A stretch of 14,886 bases of DNA from CAWKEY01 sp963848675 (GTDB lineage Bacteria > Pseudomonadota > Gammaproteobacteria > Methylococcales > Methylomonadaceae): the NCBI GenBank assembly GCA_963848675.1, contig CAWKEY010000008.1:1-14886 (forward strand), written 5' to 3'. Position 1 is the first letter of the stretch; each line of letters begins with the position of its first letter. Made by a program: the position numbers and the translations under genes. Of the stretch, positions 1 through 7,270 are shown piece by piece. The notes beneath the pieces were generated by a model, which saw only the letters and a program-made list of their open reading frames with translations, made no database searches and was not told where the DNA came from.

Positions 1-78
1 CGACGGCAAGCTCTAAGCATGAGTCAGCAGTTGTAGCCATCAATCGGCTTTGGCTGTGAATTTGGAATCTGCATTCAA

Positions 79-123
79 TGTGGGAGCAGCGCCCTCGTCG
101 CGATTTACAAGTTCGCTCCCACA
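79..123. repeat. REP-like palindrome upstream of sbp
   Basis: TGTGGGAGC at 79-87 is the exact inverse of GCTCCCACA at 115-123, with a GC-rich loop between. This is the layout of repetitive extragenic palindromes. It lies in the 239-base region before sbp, which otherwise shows no gene and no convincing promoter. Confidence 0.65.
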
Positions 124-239
124 GGTATATCTGATTTATAGATAGCAAGTTCTAAATATATCGTTATTACCCATTACTTGAAGTGCTTATCATGGTCACA
201 GTTTTAATAATTAACGCTTTTAATTTAAGGAAAAAAACC

Positions 240-1244
240 ATGAAATTGACCACCCCCTTAAAGTTCCTGTTATTCAGTCTGGCCTTGTTGCTAAGCGGTA
301 CGGCCCTGGCAGATAGAACCCTGCTGAATGTATCCTACGACCCGACCCGGGAGCTGTACCAGGACTACAACAAGGAATTTATCAAATACTGGAAAGAAAA
401 AACCGGTGAAGACGTCGCTGTCCAGCAATCCCACGGCGGCGCCGGCAAACAGACCCGCGCGGTGATCGATGGTCTGGAAGCCGATGTGCTGACGCTGGCG
501 TTGTCTTACGATATTGACCAGATTGCACAAAAAGCCCGGTTGTTGCCTGCGGATTGGCAGGGCCGTTTGCCCAACAACAGCCTGCCTTACACGTCCACCA
601 TTGTGTTACTGGTGCGCAAAGGCAATCCCAAAGCCATTAAAAACTGGGACGACCTGGCCAAAGAAGGTGTTTCAGTGATCACCCCTAACCCTAAAACCTC
701 CGGCGGTGCCCGTTATAACTACCTGGCCGCCTGGGCGTTCGGAGAAAAGACTTACGGCAGCAAGGATGCAGCCAAGGACTTTGTTAAAAAGCTCTATAAA
801 AACGTACCGGTGCTGGACTCCGGCGCGCGCGGCTCAACCACTACCTTTATTCAACGCGGTATCGGCGATGTGCTGATCACCTGGGAAAACGAAGCCTTTT
901 TGGCGCTGAAGGAACAAACCCCAGGGGAGTTTAAGATCGTGGTGCCGCCCAGCAGCATTAAGGCCGAAACGCCGGTTGCTGTAGTCGATAAAGTCGCCAA
1001 AAAGACCGGTAACCTGGATCTGGCCGAAGCGTATCTGCAATACCTGTATTCACCGGTTGGCCAAAAACTGGCGGCCAAGCATTTTTACCGTCCATCTAAA
1101 CCCGAATTTGCCGATCCCGAGGACCTGAAACGCTTCCCCAATCTGGAGCTGTTTACGGTTAACGAAAAATTTGGCGGCTGGGCGCAAGCGCAAAAAGACC
1201 ATTTTGATGATGGCGGCAGCTTCGACCAGATCTATGCGCCTTAA
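240..1244 (+). CDS. sbp: Periplasmic sulfate-binding protein (sulfate ABC transporter)
   Basis: This is the periplasmic receptor that captures sulfate and delivers it to the CysT-CysW permease. The ATG at 240 was chosen because AAGGA lies just upstream (about 228-232) and it begins a clean signal peptide: Lys at residue 2, a hydrophobic stretch at 9-18, and cleavage after TALA (residue 24). An in-frame GTG at 183 would bury that signal behind 19 extra residues. The mature protein opens with LLNVSYDPTRELY and continues with QSHGGAGKQ, PYTSTIVLLVRKGNPK, and VITPNPKTSGGARYNYLAAW. These are signature stretches of the Sbp/CysP family that line the sulfate site. At 334 residues it has normal family length. 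It is the first gene of a co-directional set with cysT, cysW and cysA. Sbp fits better than the thiosulfate-binding paralogue CysP, but the two are close. Confidence 0.95.
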   Translation: MKLTTPLKFLLFSLALLLSGTALADRTLLNVSYDPTRELYQDYNKEFIKYWKEKTGEDVAVQQSHGGAGKQTRAVIDGLEADVLTLALSYDIDQIAQKARLLPADWQGRLPNNSLPYTSTIVLLVRKGNPKAIKNWDDLAKEGVSVITPNPKTSGGARYNYLAAWAFGEKTYGSKDAAKDFVKKLYKNVPVLDSGARGSTTTFIQRGIGDVLITWENEAFLALKEQTPGEFKIVVPPSSIKAETPVAVVDKVAKKTGNLDLAEAYLQYLYSPVGQKLAAKHFYRPSKPEFADPEDLKRFPNLELFTVNEKFGGWAQAQKDHFDDGGSFDQIYAP

Positions 1245-1250
1245 TCAAGA

Positions 1251-1325
1251 GTAGGTTGGGCTGGCGTAAGCCAACCCAACACAACGGGTTTTACTGTTGG
1301 GTTGCGCTCGCTCAGCCCAACCTAC
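1251..1325. repeat. Multi-stem extragenic palindrome between sbp and cysT
   Basis: The outer arms GTAGGTTGGGCT (1251-1262) and AGCCCAACCTAC (1314-1325) are perfectly complementary over 12 bp. An inner stem pairs AACCCAACA (1273-1281) with TGTTGGGTT (1295-1303). Two tiny side hairpins, GGC/GCC (1263-1272) and GCG/CGC (1304-1311), give a cloverleaf outline. The GTAGGTTGGGCT palindrome is a repeat type common in intergenic DNA of several proteobacteria. It fills the gap between two genes of one operon, where it may act as a partial terminator or an mRNA stabiliser after sbp. Confidence 0.8.
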
Positions 1326-1342
1326 ACACAAAGATTAATGAC

Positions 1343-2170
1343 ATGCCACAAAGTAACATCATGCCGGGATTTCGCCCGGCCCTGGGTTTTACCCTGTTCT
1401 ATCTGGGTTTGATCGTGCTGATACCGCTCAGCGCCATGGTGCTGAAAACCCTGCAGCTGAGTTGGGATGAATACTGGGCTATTTTGACCAATCAGCGCGT
1501 GCTGGCTTCGTTCCGTGTCAGTTTTGGCGCGGCATTGATTGCCGCCGCGATAGCCGGGGTGTTCGGCTTTATCATCGCCTGGACGCTGGTGCGTTATCCC
1601 TTTCCGGGTAAAAAACTCTTTGATGCGCTGATCGATTTGCCTTTCGCATTGCCGACAGCGGTGGCCGGTATCGTGCTGGCGACGATCTACGAGCCTAAAG
1701 GCTGGATCGGTAAGATCGTCATGGATACCCTGGGCGTACAAATCGCGTATAAACCCTTGGGTATTGTTGTTGCGTTGATCTTTATCGGCTTGCCGTTTGT
1801 GGTGCGTACCATTGAGCCGGTGCTGCAGGAATTCGACACCGCCATGGAAGAAGCCGCCGCCAGTCTGGGCGCCAGCCGCCTGCAAGCGTTTATGAAAGTG
1901 ATTTTGCCCAATATTCTGCCCGCCACCATCACCGGTGTTGCGCTGGCTTTTGCCCGTGGCGTCGGCGAGTATGGCTCGGTGATTTTTATTGCCGGCAACA
2001 TGCCGTATGTCTCGGAGATCGTACCCTTGCTGATTATCACCAAACTGGAGCAGTACGATTATAACGGCGCGGCGGCGGTCGGTTTGAGCATGTTGATTTT
2101 GTCGTTCCTGTTGCTGCTGTTGATTAACGGCCTGCAATGGTGGGTACGACGTCGTAGCGGACAACTTTAG
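1343..2170 (+). CDS. cysT: Sulfate ABC transporter permease CysT (CysU)
   Basis: This is an inner-membrane subunit that, with CysW, forms the sulfate channel energised by CysA. The reading frame opens upstream at 1256 inside the palindromic repeat. The ATG at 1343 was preferred because the 29 residues before it are repeat-encoded and MPQSNIMPGFRPALGFTLFY matches the usual family start; an ATG at 1361 is a second option, and neither has a strong ribosome binding site. The 275 residues match the family length of about 277. Visible features are several hydrophobic spans, the conserved DLPFALPTAVAGIVLA stretch, and the cytoplasmic EAA loop EEAAASLGASRLQAFMKVIL that docks on the ATPase. GEYGSVIFIAGN near the C-terminal part is also typical of CysT. 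It is followed 11 bases later by cysW. Confidence 0.94.
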   Translation: MPQSNIMPGFRPALGFTLFYLGLIVLIPLSAMVLKTLQLSWDEYWAILTNQRVLASFRVSFGAALIAAAIAGVFGFIIAWTLVRYPFPGKKLFDALIDLPFALPTAVAGIVLATIYEPKGWIGKIVMDTLGVQIAYKPLGIVVALIFIGLPFVVRTIEPVLQEFDTAMEEAAASLGASRLQAFMKVILPNILPATITGVALAFARGVGEYGSVIFIAGNMPYVSEIVPLLIITKLEQYDYNGAAAVGLSMLILSFLLLLLINGLQWWVRRRSGQL

Positions 2171-2181
2171 GAGGCGCACTG

Positions 2182-3081
2182 ATGAATACGATGGCTGCTG
2201 GTTTTACGTTTAAGGCCAAATCCTTGACGCTAAGCGATCCGGACTGGGTACGATATGTCCTGGTCGGTATAACACTGGCCGTCATTGGCTTGTTTTTGGT
2301 GTTGCCGCTGACGACGGTGTTGATCGAAGCCTTTGCCAAAGGCTGGACAGCCTATGCGTCCAGTCTGACTCATCCCGATACGCTGTCGGCGATCAGACTG
2401 ACCTTGCTGGTTGCGCTGGTCACCGTGCCGGTGACGACTGTCTTTGGCGTTTCCGCGGCCTGGGCCATCGCGCGCTTTGAGTTCCGCGGCAAAAGCCTGT
2501 TGATTACCCTGATTGACCTGCCGTTTTCGGTGTCGCCGGTGATTGCCGGTTTGATTTATGTGCTGATTTTCGGTGCTCAGGGCTGGATAGGGCCGTGGTT
2601 GTCCGAACATGACATTAAAATTATTTTTGCGGTGCCGGGCATCATTCTGGCGACCATGTTTGTGACTTTCCCGTTTGTCGCCCGCGAGCTCATTCCGTTG
2701 ATGCAGGAAATCGGCCACGAGGAAGAAGAAGCGGCTTTATCGCTCGGCGCCAACGGCTGGCAAACCTTTTTCAAGATCACTGTGCCCAACATTAAATGGG
2801 GCTTGCTGTACGGCGTACTGTTGTGCAATGCCCGGGCCATGGGTGAGTTCGGTGCCGTCTCGGTGGTATCGGGACATATCCGCGGACTGACCAACACACT
2901 GCCATTGCACGTTGAAGTCAGCTACAACGAGTACGATTTTGTCGGTGCCTTCGCCAGCGCTTCGCTATTGGCCGCTCTGGCCCTGGTGACACTGGTAGTC
3001 AAAACTTTCCTGGAATGGAAACAAGCAATAGGAGCAAGGAGCAATGTTCAAAAAACCGAGACCAACCTCCGTGAACCCTGA
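2182..3081 (+). CDS. cysW: Sulfate ABC transporter permease CysW
   Basis: This is the second channel subunit of the sulfate importer and pairs with CysT. The ATG at 2182 follows a good ribosome binding site, AGGAGG at about 2169-2174, overlapping the end of cysT. The protein has 299 residues (about 291 in E. coli), with hydrophobic spans from about residue 22 onward, the DLPFSVSPVIAGLIYVLIFG stretch, the EAA loop (EEEEAALSLGANGWQTFFKI), and the CysW signature RAMGEFGAVSVVSGHIRG followed by TLPLHVEVSYNEYDFVGAFA. The last few residues and the TGA stop are written by a short tandem repeat (GAACCCT units), so the extreme C-terminus (about TETNLREP) is probably not ancestral. Translation is likely coupled to cysT. 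cysA begins 19 bases downstream. Confidence 0.94.
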   Translation: MNTMAAGFTFKAKSLTLSDPDWVRYVLVGITLAVIGLFLVLPLTTVLIEAFAKGWTAYASSLTHPDTLSAIRLTLLVALVTVPVTTVFGVSAAWAIARFEFRGKSLLITLIDLPFSVSPVIAGLIYVLIFGAQGWIGPWLSEHDIKIIFAVPGIILATMFVTFPFVARELIPLMQEIGHEEEEAALSLGANGWQTFFKITVPNIKWGLLYGVLLCNARAMGEFGAVSVVSGHIRGLTNTLPLHVEVSYNEYDFVGAFASASLLAALALVTLVVKTFLEWKQAIGARSNVQKTETNLREP

Positions 3082-3099
3082 ACCCTGAACCCTGAACCT
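3073..3099. repeat. Heptamer tandem repeat (GAACCCT) between cysW and cysA
   Basis: Three full GAACCCT units at 3073-3093 and a partial unit, GAACCT, at 3094-3099 run through the cysW stop codon and up to one base before the cysA ATG. The repeat occupies the place where the cysA ribosome binding site should be, so no Shine-Dalgarno is seen for cysA. A good AAGGAG at about 3036-3041 is followed by an ATG at 3044 that opens only a 14-codon frame. Slippage in the heptamer would alter the cysW tail and the spacing to cysA. Confidence 0.85.
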
Positions 3100-3100
3100 C

Positions 3101-4147
3101 ATGAGCATTACTTTAAATAATATCAGCAAACATTTCGGCGCCTTTACGGCGCTGGACAATATCAACCTGGAAATTCCCGAAGGCGAACTGGTGGCTTTAC
3201 TGGGGCCTTCCGGTTGCGGCAAAACCACGTTGCTGCGCATCATTGCCGGACTCGAACAGGCCGACCAGGGCGACGTGTTTTTAAAAGGCGACAAGGTCAC
3301 TGACCAACCGGTGAAAAACCGGCAAATCGGTTTCGTTTTTCAACATTATGCGCTGTTCCGGCACATGACCGTGTTTGACAATATCGCCTTTGGTCTTAGA
3401 GTCAAGGCGCGCAAGGAACGCCCCAGCGAAGCGTTCATTAAAGGCAAAGTCCATTCGCTATTACAACTGGTGCAGCTGGACTGGCTGCATGACCGCTTTC
3501 CCGATCAATTGTCTGGCGGCCAGCGCCAGCGTATCGCGCTGGCGCGGGCATTGGCCGTGGAGCCCTCCGTGCTGTTGCTGGACGAACCGTTTGGCGCGCT
3601 GGACGCCAGCGTCCGCAAGGATTTGCGGCAATGGCTGCGCAATCTGCATCAGGAACTGCACGTCACCAGCATTTTTGTAACGCATGACCAGGAAGAAGCC
3701 ATGGAAGTCGCCAGCCAGGTCGTGGTGTTGAATCAGGGCCGCATCGAACAGCAGGGCGCGCCTGATGATATTTACGACAATCCGGCCAATGCCTTTGTAT
3801 CCAAGTTCATCGGCCAGACCAACGTCTTGCATCTGCAGCACAGCGATGCCGCCTGGTTGAAAACCGCCGGCATCACCCTCGATGAACCCAAAGGGATTGT
3901 CGCGCATGTGCGTCCGCACAATATCGACATCGAAAAAGCCGCCAGTGGTTCTGATTCCCCGGTGACCTTAAAAGACTGGCAGCATTTGGGCGCAACCATC
4001 CGTATCGAATTGTTCAATCCGCAAATCAACGACTCCGCCGGTTCCATTCTGTACGCCGAAATGCCTAACGAGCGTTTCAAGCAGTTAAAACTGAGCAAGG
4101 GCGACCGGGTTGCCGTGCATATCAAGCATGCGCACTGGTTCAACTGA
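3101..4147 (+). CDS. cysA: Sulfate ABC transporter ATP-binding protein CysA
   Basis: This is the cytoplasmic ATPase that powers sulfate import through CysT-CysW. All ATPase motifs are intact: Walker A GPSGCGKTT at residues 35-43, Q-loop Gln81 in GFVFQHYALF, signature LSGGQ at 137-141, Walker B LLLDEP at 158-163, D-loop ALD just after it, and switch His195 in FVTHDQEEAM. From about residue 235 a C-terminal domain begins with FVSKFIGQTNVL and continues through VRPHNIDIE to a beta-rich end, as in the regulatory/TOBE region of CysA. At 348 residues it is slightly shorter than E. coli CysA (365). It is the last gene of the operon. The start has no visible ribosome binding site because a tandem repeat lies directly upstream, so translation may rely on coupling to cysW. 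Confidence 0.95.
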   Translation: MSITLNNISKHFGAFTALDNINLEIPEGELVALLGPSGCGKTTLLRIIAGLEQADQGDVFLKGDKVTDQPVKNRQIGFVFQHYALFRHMTVFDNIAFGLRVKARKERPSEAFIKGKVHSLLQLVQLDWLHDRFPDQLSGGQRQRIALARALAVEPSVLLLDEPFGALDASVRKDLRQWLRNLHQELHVTSIFVTHDQEEAMEVASQVVVLNQGRIEQQGAPDDIYDNPANAFVSKFIGQTNVLHLQHSDAAWLKTAGITLDEPKGIVAHVRPHNIDIEKAASGSDSPVTLKDWQHLGATIRIELFNPQINDSAGSILYAEMPNERFKQLKLSKGDRVAVHIKHAHWFN

Positions 4148-4171
4148 TTATAAAAATGATCTAGCTGCGTT

Positions 4172-4326
4172 ATACCGGCATGGACTGCCGGTATCCAGAT
4201 GACATGGATGTAGCGGTTGTGCGCCTTCCCTGGCGACTGGGTTCCGGCACAAATCTGTCTGGAACAGATTTGCATTAACCCGAAGGGCATCAGGCAGGAT
4301 AGCCTGATGTGAATCCCTGCCGGAAC
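4172..4326. repeat. Composite palindromic element after cysA
   Basis: Four perfect inverted repeats are nested here. ATACCGGCA (4172-4180) pairs with TGCCGGTAT (4186-4194). GTTCCGGCA (4241-4249) pairs with TGCCGGAAC (4318-4326), and this outer stem encloses two hairpins: CAAATCTGT/ACAGATTTG (4250-4258 and 4264-4272) and CATCAGGC/GCCTGATG (4288-4295 and 4302-4309). No coding sequence is seen in it. It looks like a MITE- or REP-type repeat and fills most of the 277 bases between cysA and the cysB remnant. It may also end the cysA transcript, though there is no T-tract. Confidence 0.75.
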
Positions 4327-4360
4327 GACGATATTGTTATATCAGCTTTGCTAGTTCAAC

Positions 4361-4376
4361 CACGAAGGACACGAAG
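4361..4376. repeat. Short direct repeat CACGAAG x2
   Basis: CACGAAG at 4361-4367 is repeated at 4370-4376 with a 2-base spacer, inside a stretch (CCACGAAGGACACGAAGAG) that I have seen as a dispersed intergenic repeat in various bacteria. It ends about 20-50 bases before the first recognisable CysB-like sequence, so it marks the likely junction of the deletion or insertion that removed the front of that gene. Confidence 0.4.
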
Positions 4377-4424
4377 AGCTTCAATAGGTAATATGGATTT
4401 CGGCACTTACCTTTTGCGTGAACT

Positions 4425-4946
4425 ATGGTGCAATCGACGCCGGATGATTTGATTGAGCAACTGCATCATCACCGGGCCGATATTGCCATCTGCACAGAAA
4501 AGCTGGATCAAGATGATAAACTGGTCGTCAAGCCTTGTTACGAATGGCACCATGTCGCCATCGTGCCGCGCCATCATGCCTTAGCTCACGGCGAGATTAC
4601 CCTGGCCCGGCTGGCAGCATTTCCTATTTTGACCTATTCGACCGGTTTTACCGGCCGGTCCACCATCGAAAAAGCCTTTACAAGTGAAGGACATGAACTC
4701 GATATTACCCTGTCCGCCGCTGATTCTGACATCTTCAAAACCTATGTCAGACTGGGGCTGGGGGCCGGTATTATCGCCGGCACATCCTTTGAACCGAGCG
4801 TCGACAACGATCTGCTGGCGCCGGATTTGTCGCATCTGATTCCGTCCTCGGTCACCAAATTCGCCTATTTAAAACAACTCTATCTGCCTACGTATTTGCG
4901 CTATTTTATCGGCGAGTTATTGGCCAGTACGGCGCATATTCGATAA
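4425..4946 (+). pseudogene. Truncated CysB/Cbl-type LysR regulator (C-terminal effector domain only)
   Basis: The 173-residue frame matches only the second half of CysB-type LysR regulators: PDDLIEQLHHHRADIAI, then PCYEWHHVAIVPRHHALA, LTYSTGFTGRSTIEKAF, DSDIFKTYVRLGLGAGI and SHLIPSSVTKFAYLK. In CysB these form the effector (N-acetylserine/sulfate) pocket, with the T-G-F-T-G-R loop typical of the family. The N-terminal winged helix-turn-helix and roughly 130-150 residues are missing. An in-frame TGA at 4419-4421 lies just before the ATG, no ribosome binding site precedes it, and repeats occupy the DNA upstream. A different frame at about 4403-4432 reads ALTFCVNYGA, which could be the preceding CysB segment displaced by a one-base frameshift. 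Calling it a regulator would be wrong because it cannot bind DNA; a stand-alone sensor domain is possible but unlikely. Confidence 0.85.
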
Positions 4947-5120
4947 TTCTGCTTGGCGTCATCCAACAGTGATCGCTATTTAAGCCAGCCGATACGAGCG
5001 CAGAGGCCGCCGATAATCCAAATGAACTCACGAATCGATAGCTTGTTTAAGCCAGTCAGCTAAAATCACTGTGAGTGCGCGACTAACCATTTAATTCTTC
5101 TACCAACTGGAGACTGACTC

Positions 5121-6230
5121 GTGAAAATTGGTCTGATCAAAGAAATCAAAAGCAAAGAAAACCGTGTCGGCCTGACCCCCGAGGGCGTTGCCGCATTAAC
5201 CGCCAACGGCCATCAGGTCTATGTCGAACAGGGCGTCGGACTCGGCTCTGGCTTTAGCGACGATGCCTACCGGCAAAATGGCGCGGCTATCGTCAGCACG
5301 GCGGAAGCCTGGGACAAGGATTTGGTGGTCAAGGTCAAAGAGCCTGTCGAGCCGGAATATCCCTATTTAAAGCAACAAATCGTGTTTACCTATTTTCATC
5401 TGGCCGGTGTGCCTTGGGCACTCACCGAAGCCTTGCTGGCCGGTAAAACCAGTGCGGTCGCCTACGAAACCCTGGAAGACGCCAACGGCCGGCTGCCGCT
5501 GCTGGCGCCGATGAGCGCAGTGGCCGGTAATATGGCGGTGCAAATGGGCTGCCATTATCTGGCGGCGCACAATGGCGGCAAGGGGGTCATGCTGGGTTCG
5601 GTGCTCGGCAGAAGGCATGGCAAGGTGCTGATACTCGGTGATGGCGTAGTCGGATCGCATGCCGCCAGAACCGCAGTCGGACTGGGCGCCAACGTGGTCG
5701 TAGCAGGACTGCTGCCGGAAAACGGCGTGCGTCTGCGCCGCGAAATTTCAGAGCAGATAGAGTTCTTTATTTCCGAACCCGCTGCGATTGCCAAACAGCT
5801 GCTGGATACCGATCTGCTGGTCGGCGCGGTCTTGCTGCACGGTGCCCGCGCCGCACATCTGGTCAGTGCGGCGATGGTTAAAACCATGCAGCCGGGATCG
5901 GTGATCGTCGATGTCAGCATCGATCAGGGCGGCTGCATCGAAACCGCCCGTACTACCACGCATGAGGAACCGGTCTACGAGCAGTATGGCGTGATTCATT
6001 ATTGCGTCAGCAACATGCCGGGGGCTTATCCGCGCACTGCAACGCTGGCCTTAACCGATGCCACGCTGCCTTATGTGCTGAAACTGGCGGACAAAGGCTT
6101 GGCGGCCTTAGCAGAGGATCCAGGCTTCGGTAAAGCCTTGAATACCTATCAAGGCGCAATTACCTGTAGGCCGGTAGCGGAGGCATTTGCCGTGCTGGAG
6201 CGCTACAAGCCGTTGCCAAAGCAATTTTAG
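5121..6230 (+). CDS. ald: Alanine dehydrogenase
   Basis: It interconverts L-alanine with pyruvate and ammonia using a nicotinamide cofactor, linking carbon and nitrogen metabolism in the cytoplasm. The GTG start at 5121 follows GGAG at 5109-5112. The 369 residues cover the whole family length. Catalytic residues are in place: Arg15 (KENRVGLTP), the KVKEP lysines (71/73), His93 (TYFHLAG) and Asp268 (VDVSIDQGGC). The Rossmann loop reads LGDGVVGSHAA (GDGVVG at 173-178). One oddity is that the strand after it reads NVVVAG, giving Gly196 where characterised NAD-dependent enzymes have an aspartate that holds the adenine ribose. The gene stands alone between the cysB remnant and a palindromic repeat, with 174 bases upstream in which no regulatory site was recognised. 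No functional link to the sulfur genes is evident. Confidence 0.95.
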   Translation: MKIGLIKEIKSKENRVGLTPEGVAALTANGHQVYVEQGVGLGSGFSDDAYRQNGAAIVSTAEAWDKDLVVKVKEPVEPEYPYLKQQIVFTYFHLAGVPWALTEALLAGKTSAVAYETLEDANGRLPLLAPMSAVAGNMAVQMGCHYLAAHNGGKGVMLGSVLGRRHGKVLILGDGVVGSHAARTAVGLGANVVVAGLLPENGVRLRREISEQIEFFISEPAAIAKQLLDTDLLVGAVLLHGARAAHLVSAAMVKTMQPGSVIVDVSIDQGGCIETARTTTHEEPVYEQYGVIHYCVSNMPGAYPRTATLALTDATLPYVLKLADKGLAALAEDPGFGKALNTYQGAITCRPVAEAFAVLERYKPLPKQF

Positions 6231-6283
6231 AATCGCTGCCTGCGTTGAAGAGCTTAGTAATGCGCACGAAATAAGATGAACAA

Positions 6284-6332
6284 GTGTAGGTGCGAATTTA
6301 TTCGCACAGTGCGGATTAATCCGCACCTACAC
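6284..6332. repeat. REP-like palindrome between ald and the PmpB-type gene
   Basis: The outer arms pair GTGTAGGTGCG (6284-6294) with CGCACCTACAC (6322-6332). Two alternative inner hairpins exist: TGCGAA/TTCGCA (6291-6306) and the perfect 18-base palindrome GTGCGGATTAATCCGCAC (6309-6326). It lies between convergent genes and could serve as a two-way terminator, although it lacks T-tracts. Confidence 0.75.
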
Positions 6333-6378
6333 AGAAAATTGTTTCTCGGAGTTGTACAAGTTATTTGATACGCGTTCC

Positions 6379-6804
6379 TTAGCGATCGCGATGCAGGGCA
6401 TTAAACAGTATAAACCCCGCAAACATAGCCCCGGCGAACACATAATTGCCGGGTAAACCACTCGTTAAGCCGACAATCGCCGGTCCTGGGCAAAAGCCGG
6501 ACAAGCCCCAGCCGATACCGAATATCGCCGCACCAGCAATCAGACTGGTATCAATCCCGGCTTTGGGCCGGTCGCAAGCCCGCTGCTGGTCTTGTTGTTC
6601 AGCCGGCTCGGAGGAGGGGCGAACTAAACGTTGCCAAGCACCCAAAATCAGCAAGGCGCTGGCCATGACCAGCGCCAGGCTTGGATCCCAAGCGCCGGCG
6701 ACATCCAGAAACGCCAGCACTTTGGCGGGGTTGCTCATCTGTGCGACGATCAGACCCAGGCCGAAAATCAGACCGTAGATAAATGCGAAAATATTTTTAC
6801 TCAT
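6379..6804 (-). CDS. YeeE/YedE family membrane protein, PmpB-type (DUF6691)
   Basis: This small inner-membrane protein (141 residues, about four hydrophobic spans) is one half of a two-gene YeeE/YedE transporter. Family-typical features are the N-terminal GLIFGLGLIVAQMSNPAKVL with the MSNP motif at 23-26, and the C-terminal GLSGFCPGPAIVGL, where Cys105 is the conserved cysteine thought to relay sulfur species across the membrane. A polar, charged loop (about residues 60-85) separates the halves. It lies 13 bases downstream of the PmpA-type gene, so the two are probably cotranscribed. Characterised YeeE relatives import thiosulfate, and paired forms are often found with sulfide or persulfide genes. 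The exact substrate here is an inference. No strong ribosome binding site is seen, which suggests coupling to the upstream gene. Confidence 0.88.
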   Translation of the reverse strand: MSKNIFAFIYGLIFGLGLIVAQMSNPAKVLAFLDVAGAWDPSLALVMASALLILGAWQRLVRPSSEPAEQQDQQRACDRPKAGIDTSLIAGAAIFGIGWGLSGFCPGPAIVGLTSGLPGNYVFAGAMFAGFILFNALHRDR

Positions 6805-6817
6805 TGTCTGCCAGCAC

Positions 6818-7234
6818 TCAAATGACGTGACGAAGCAGATAAACCGTCAATCCGGCAGTCAACATAAAAATCATCGTCGCTGCGACGGAGCGCACGGATA
6901 GCTTCGCGATGCCGCAAACCCCGTGGCCGCTGGTGCAGCCGCCGCCAAGACGCGTGCCATAGCCAACCAGCAACCCTGCCACGGCCATCACGGCAAGCGG
7001 TGCGTCGATTTGTACCGGAACCGGCAGACCGCTGAGCCTATACAGGGGCGCGCTGGCGATCAGGCCAAGCATAAACCATAGCCGCCAGCGGGTTTCTGCA
7101 GTCCAGGGCGGCAAAATGCCGGCGGCAATGCCGGAAATGCCGGCGACCCGGTTATGCGTAAAAAGCAGCAATGCCGCCGCCAGGCCGATGAGCGTACCAC
7201 CCGCCAATGCGGATACAGGGGTAAAATTGGTCAT
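6818..7234 (-). CDS. YeeE/YedE family membrane protein, PmpA-type
   Basis: This is the first gene of the two-gene YeeE/YedE unit. Its 138 residues contain about four hydrophobic spans and the diagnostic motif GYGTRLGGGCTSGHGVCGIA, with Cys100 and Cys107 spaced as in the sulfur-relay path of YeeE-type transporters. The early GGTLIGLAAALLLFTHNRVAGISGI stretch is also family-typical. The ATG at 7234 is preceded by AGAGA at 7244-7248. Together with the PmpB-type partner it probably forms a full channel equivalent to one long YeeE protein. Its position between sulfate import and cysK genes supports a role in acquiring or exporting reduced sulfur. It is transcribed away from cysK; the 390-base gap between them holds a possible gene fragment and the cysK leader. 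Confidence 0.88.
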   Translation of the reverse strand: MTNFTPVSALAGGTLIGLAAALLLFTHNRVAGISGIAAGILPPWTAETRWRLWFMLGLIASAPLYRLSGLPVPVQIDAPLAVMAVAGLLVGYGTRLGGGCTSGHGVCGIAKLSVRSVAATMIFMLTAGLTVYLLRHVI

Positions 7235-7270
7235 GTTCGATGATCTCTGTTAAGCAAAGCTCCTATTGAA

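Noticed and set aside
183..239. GTG start for sbp at 183
   Set aside because: It would place 19 residues before a complete signal peptide, while the ATG at 240 has a ribosome binding site at the right distance.
1322..2179. Long open frame on the minus strand across cysT
   Set aside because: It is rich in Gln, His and Arg with no family match and is antisense to a clear CysT sequence; a shadow of codon bias.
3044..3088. 14-codon leader peptide before cysA
   Set aside because: It has a good AAGGAG and ATG but is short and ends within a tandem repeat, so it is more likely incidental; noted under the repeat.
4172..4376. CRISPR array
   Set aside because: The repeats are inverted, differ in sequence and have no regular spacers.
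4425..4946. Functional LysR regulator
   Set aside because: The DNA-binding domain is absent and an in-frame stop lies just upstream.
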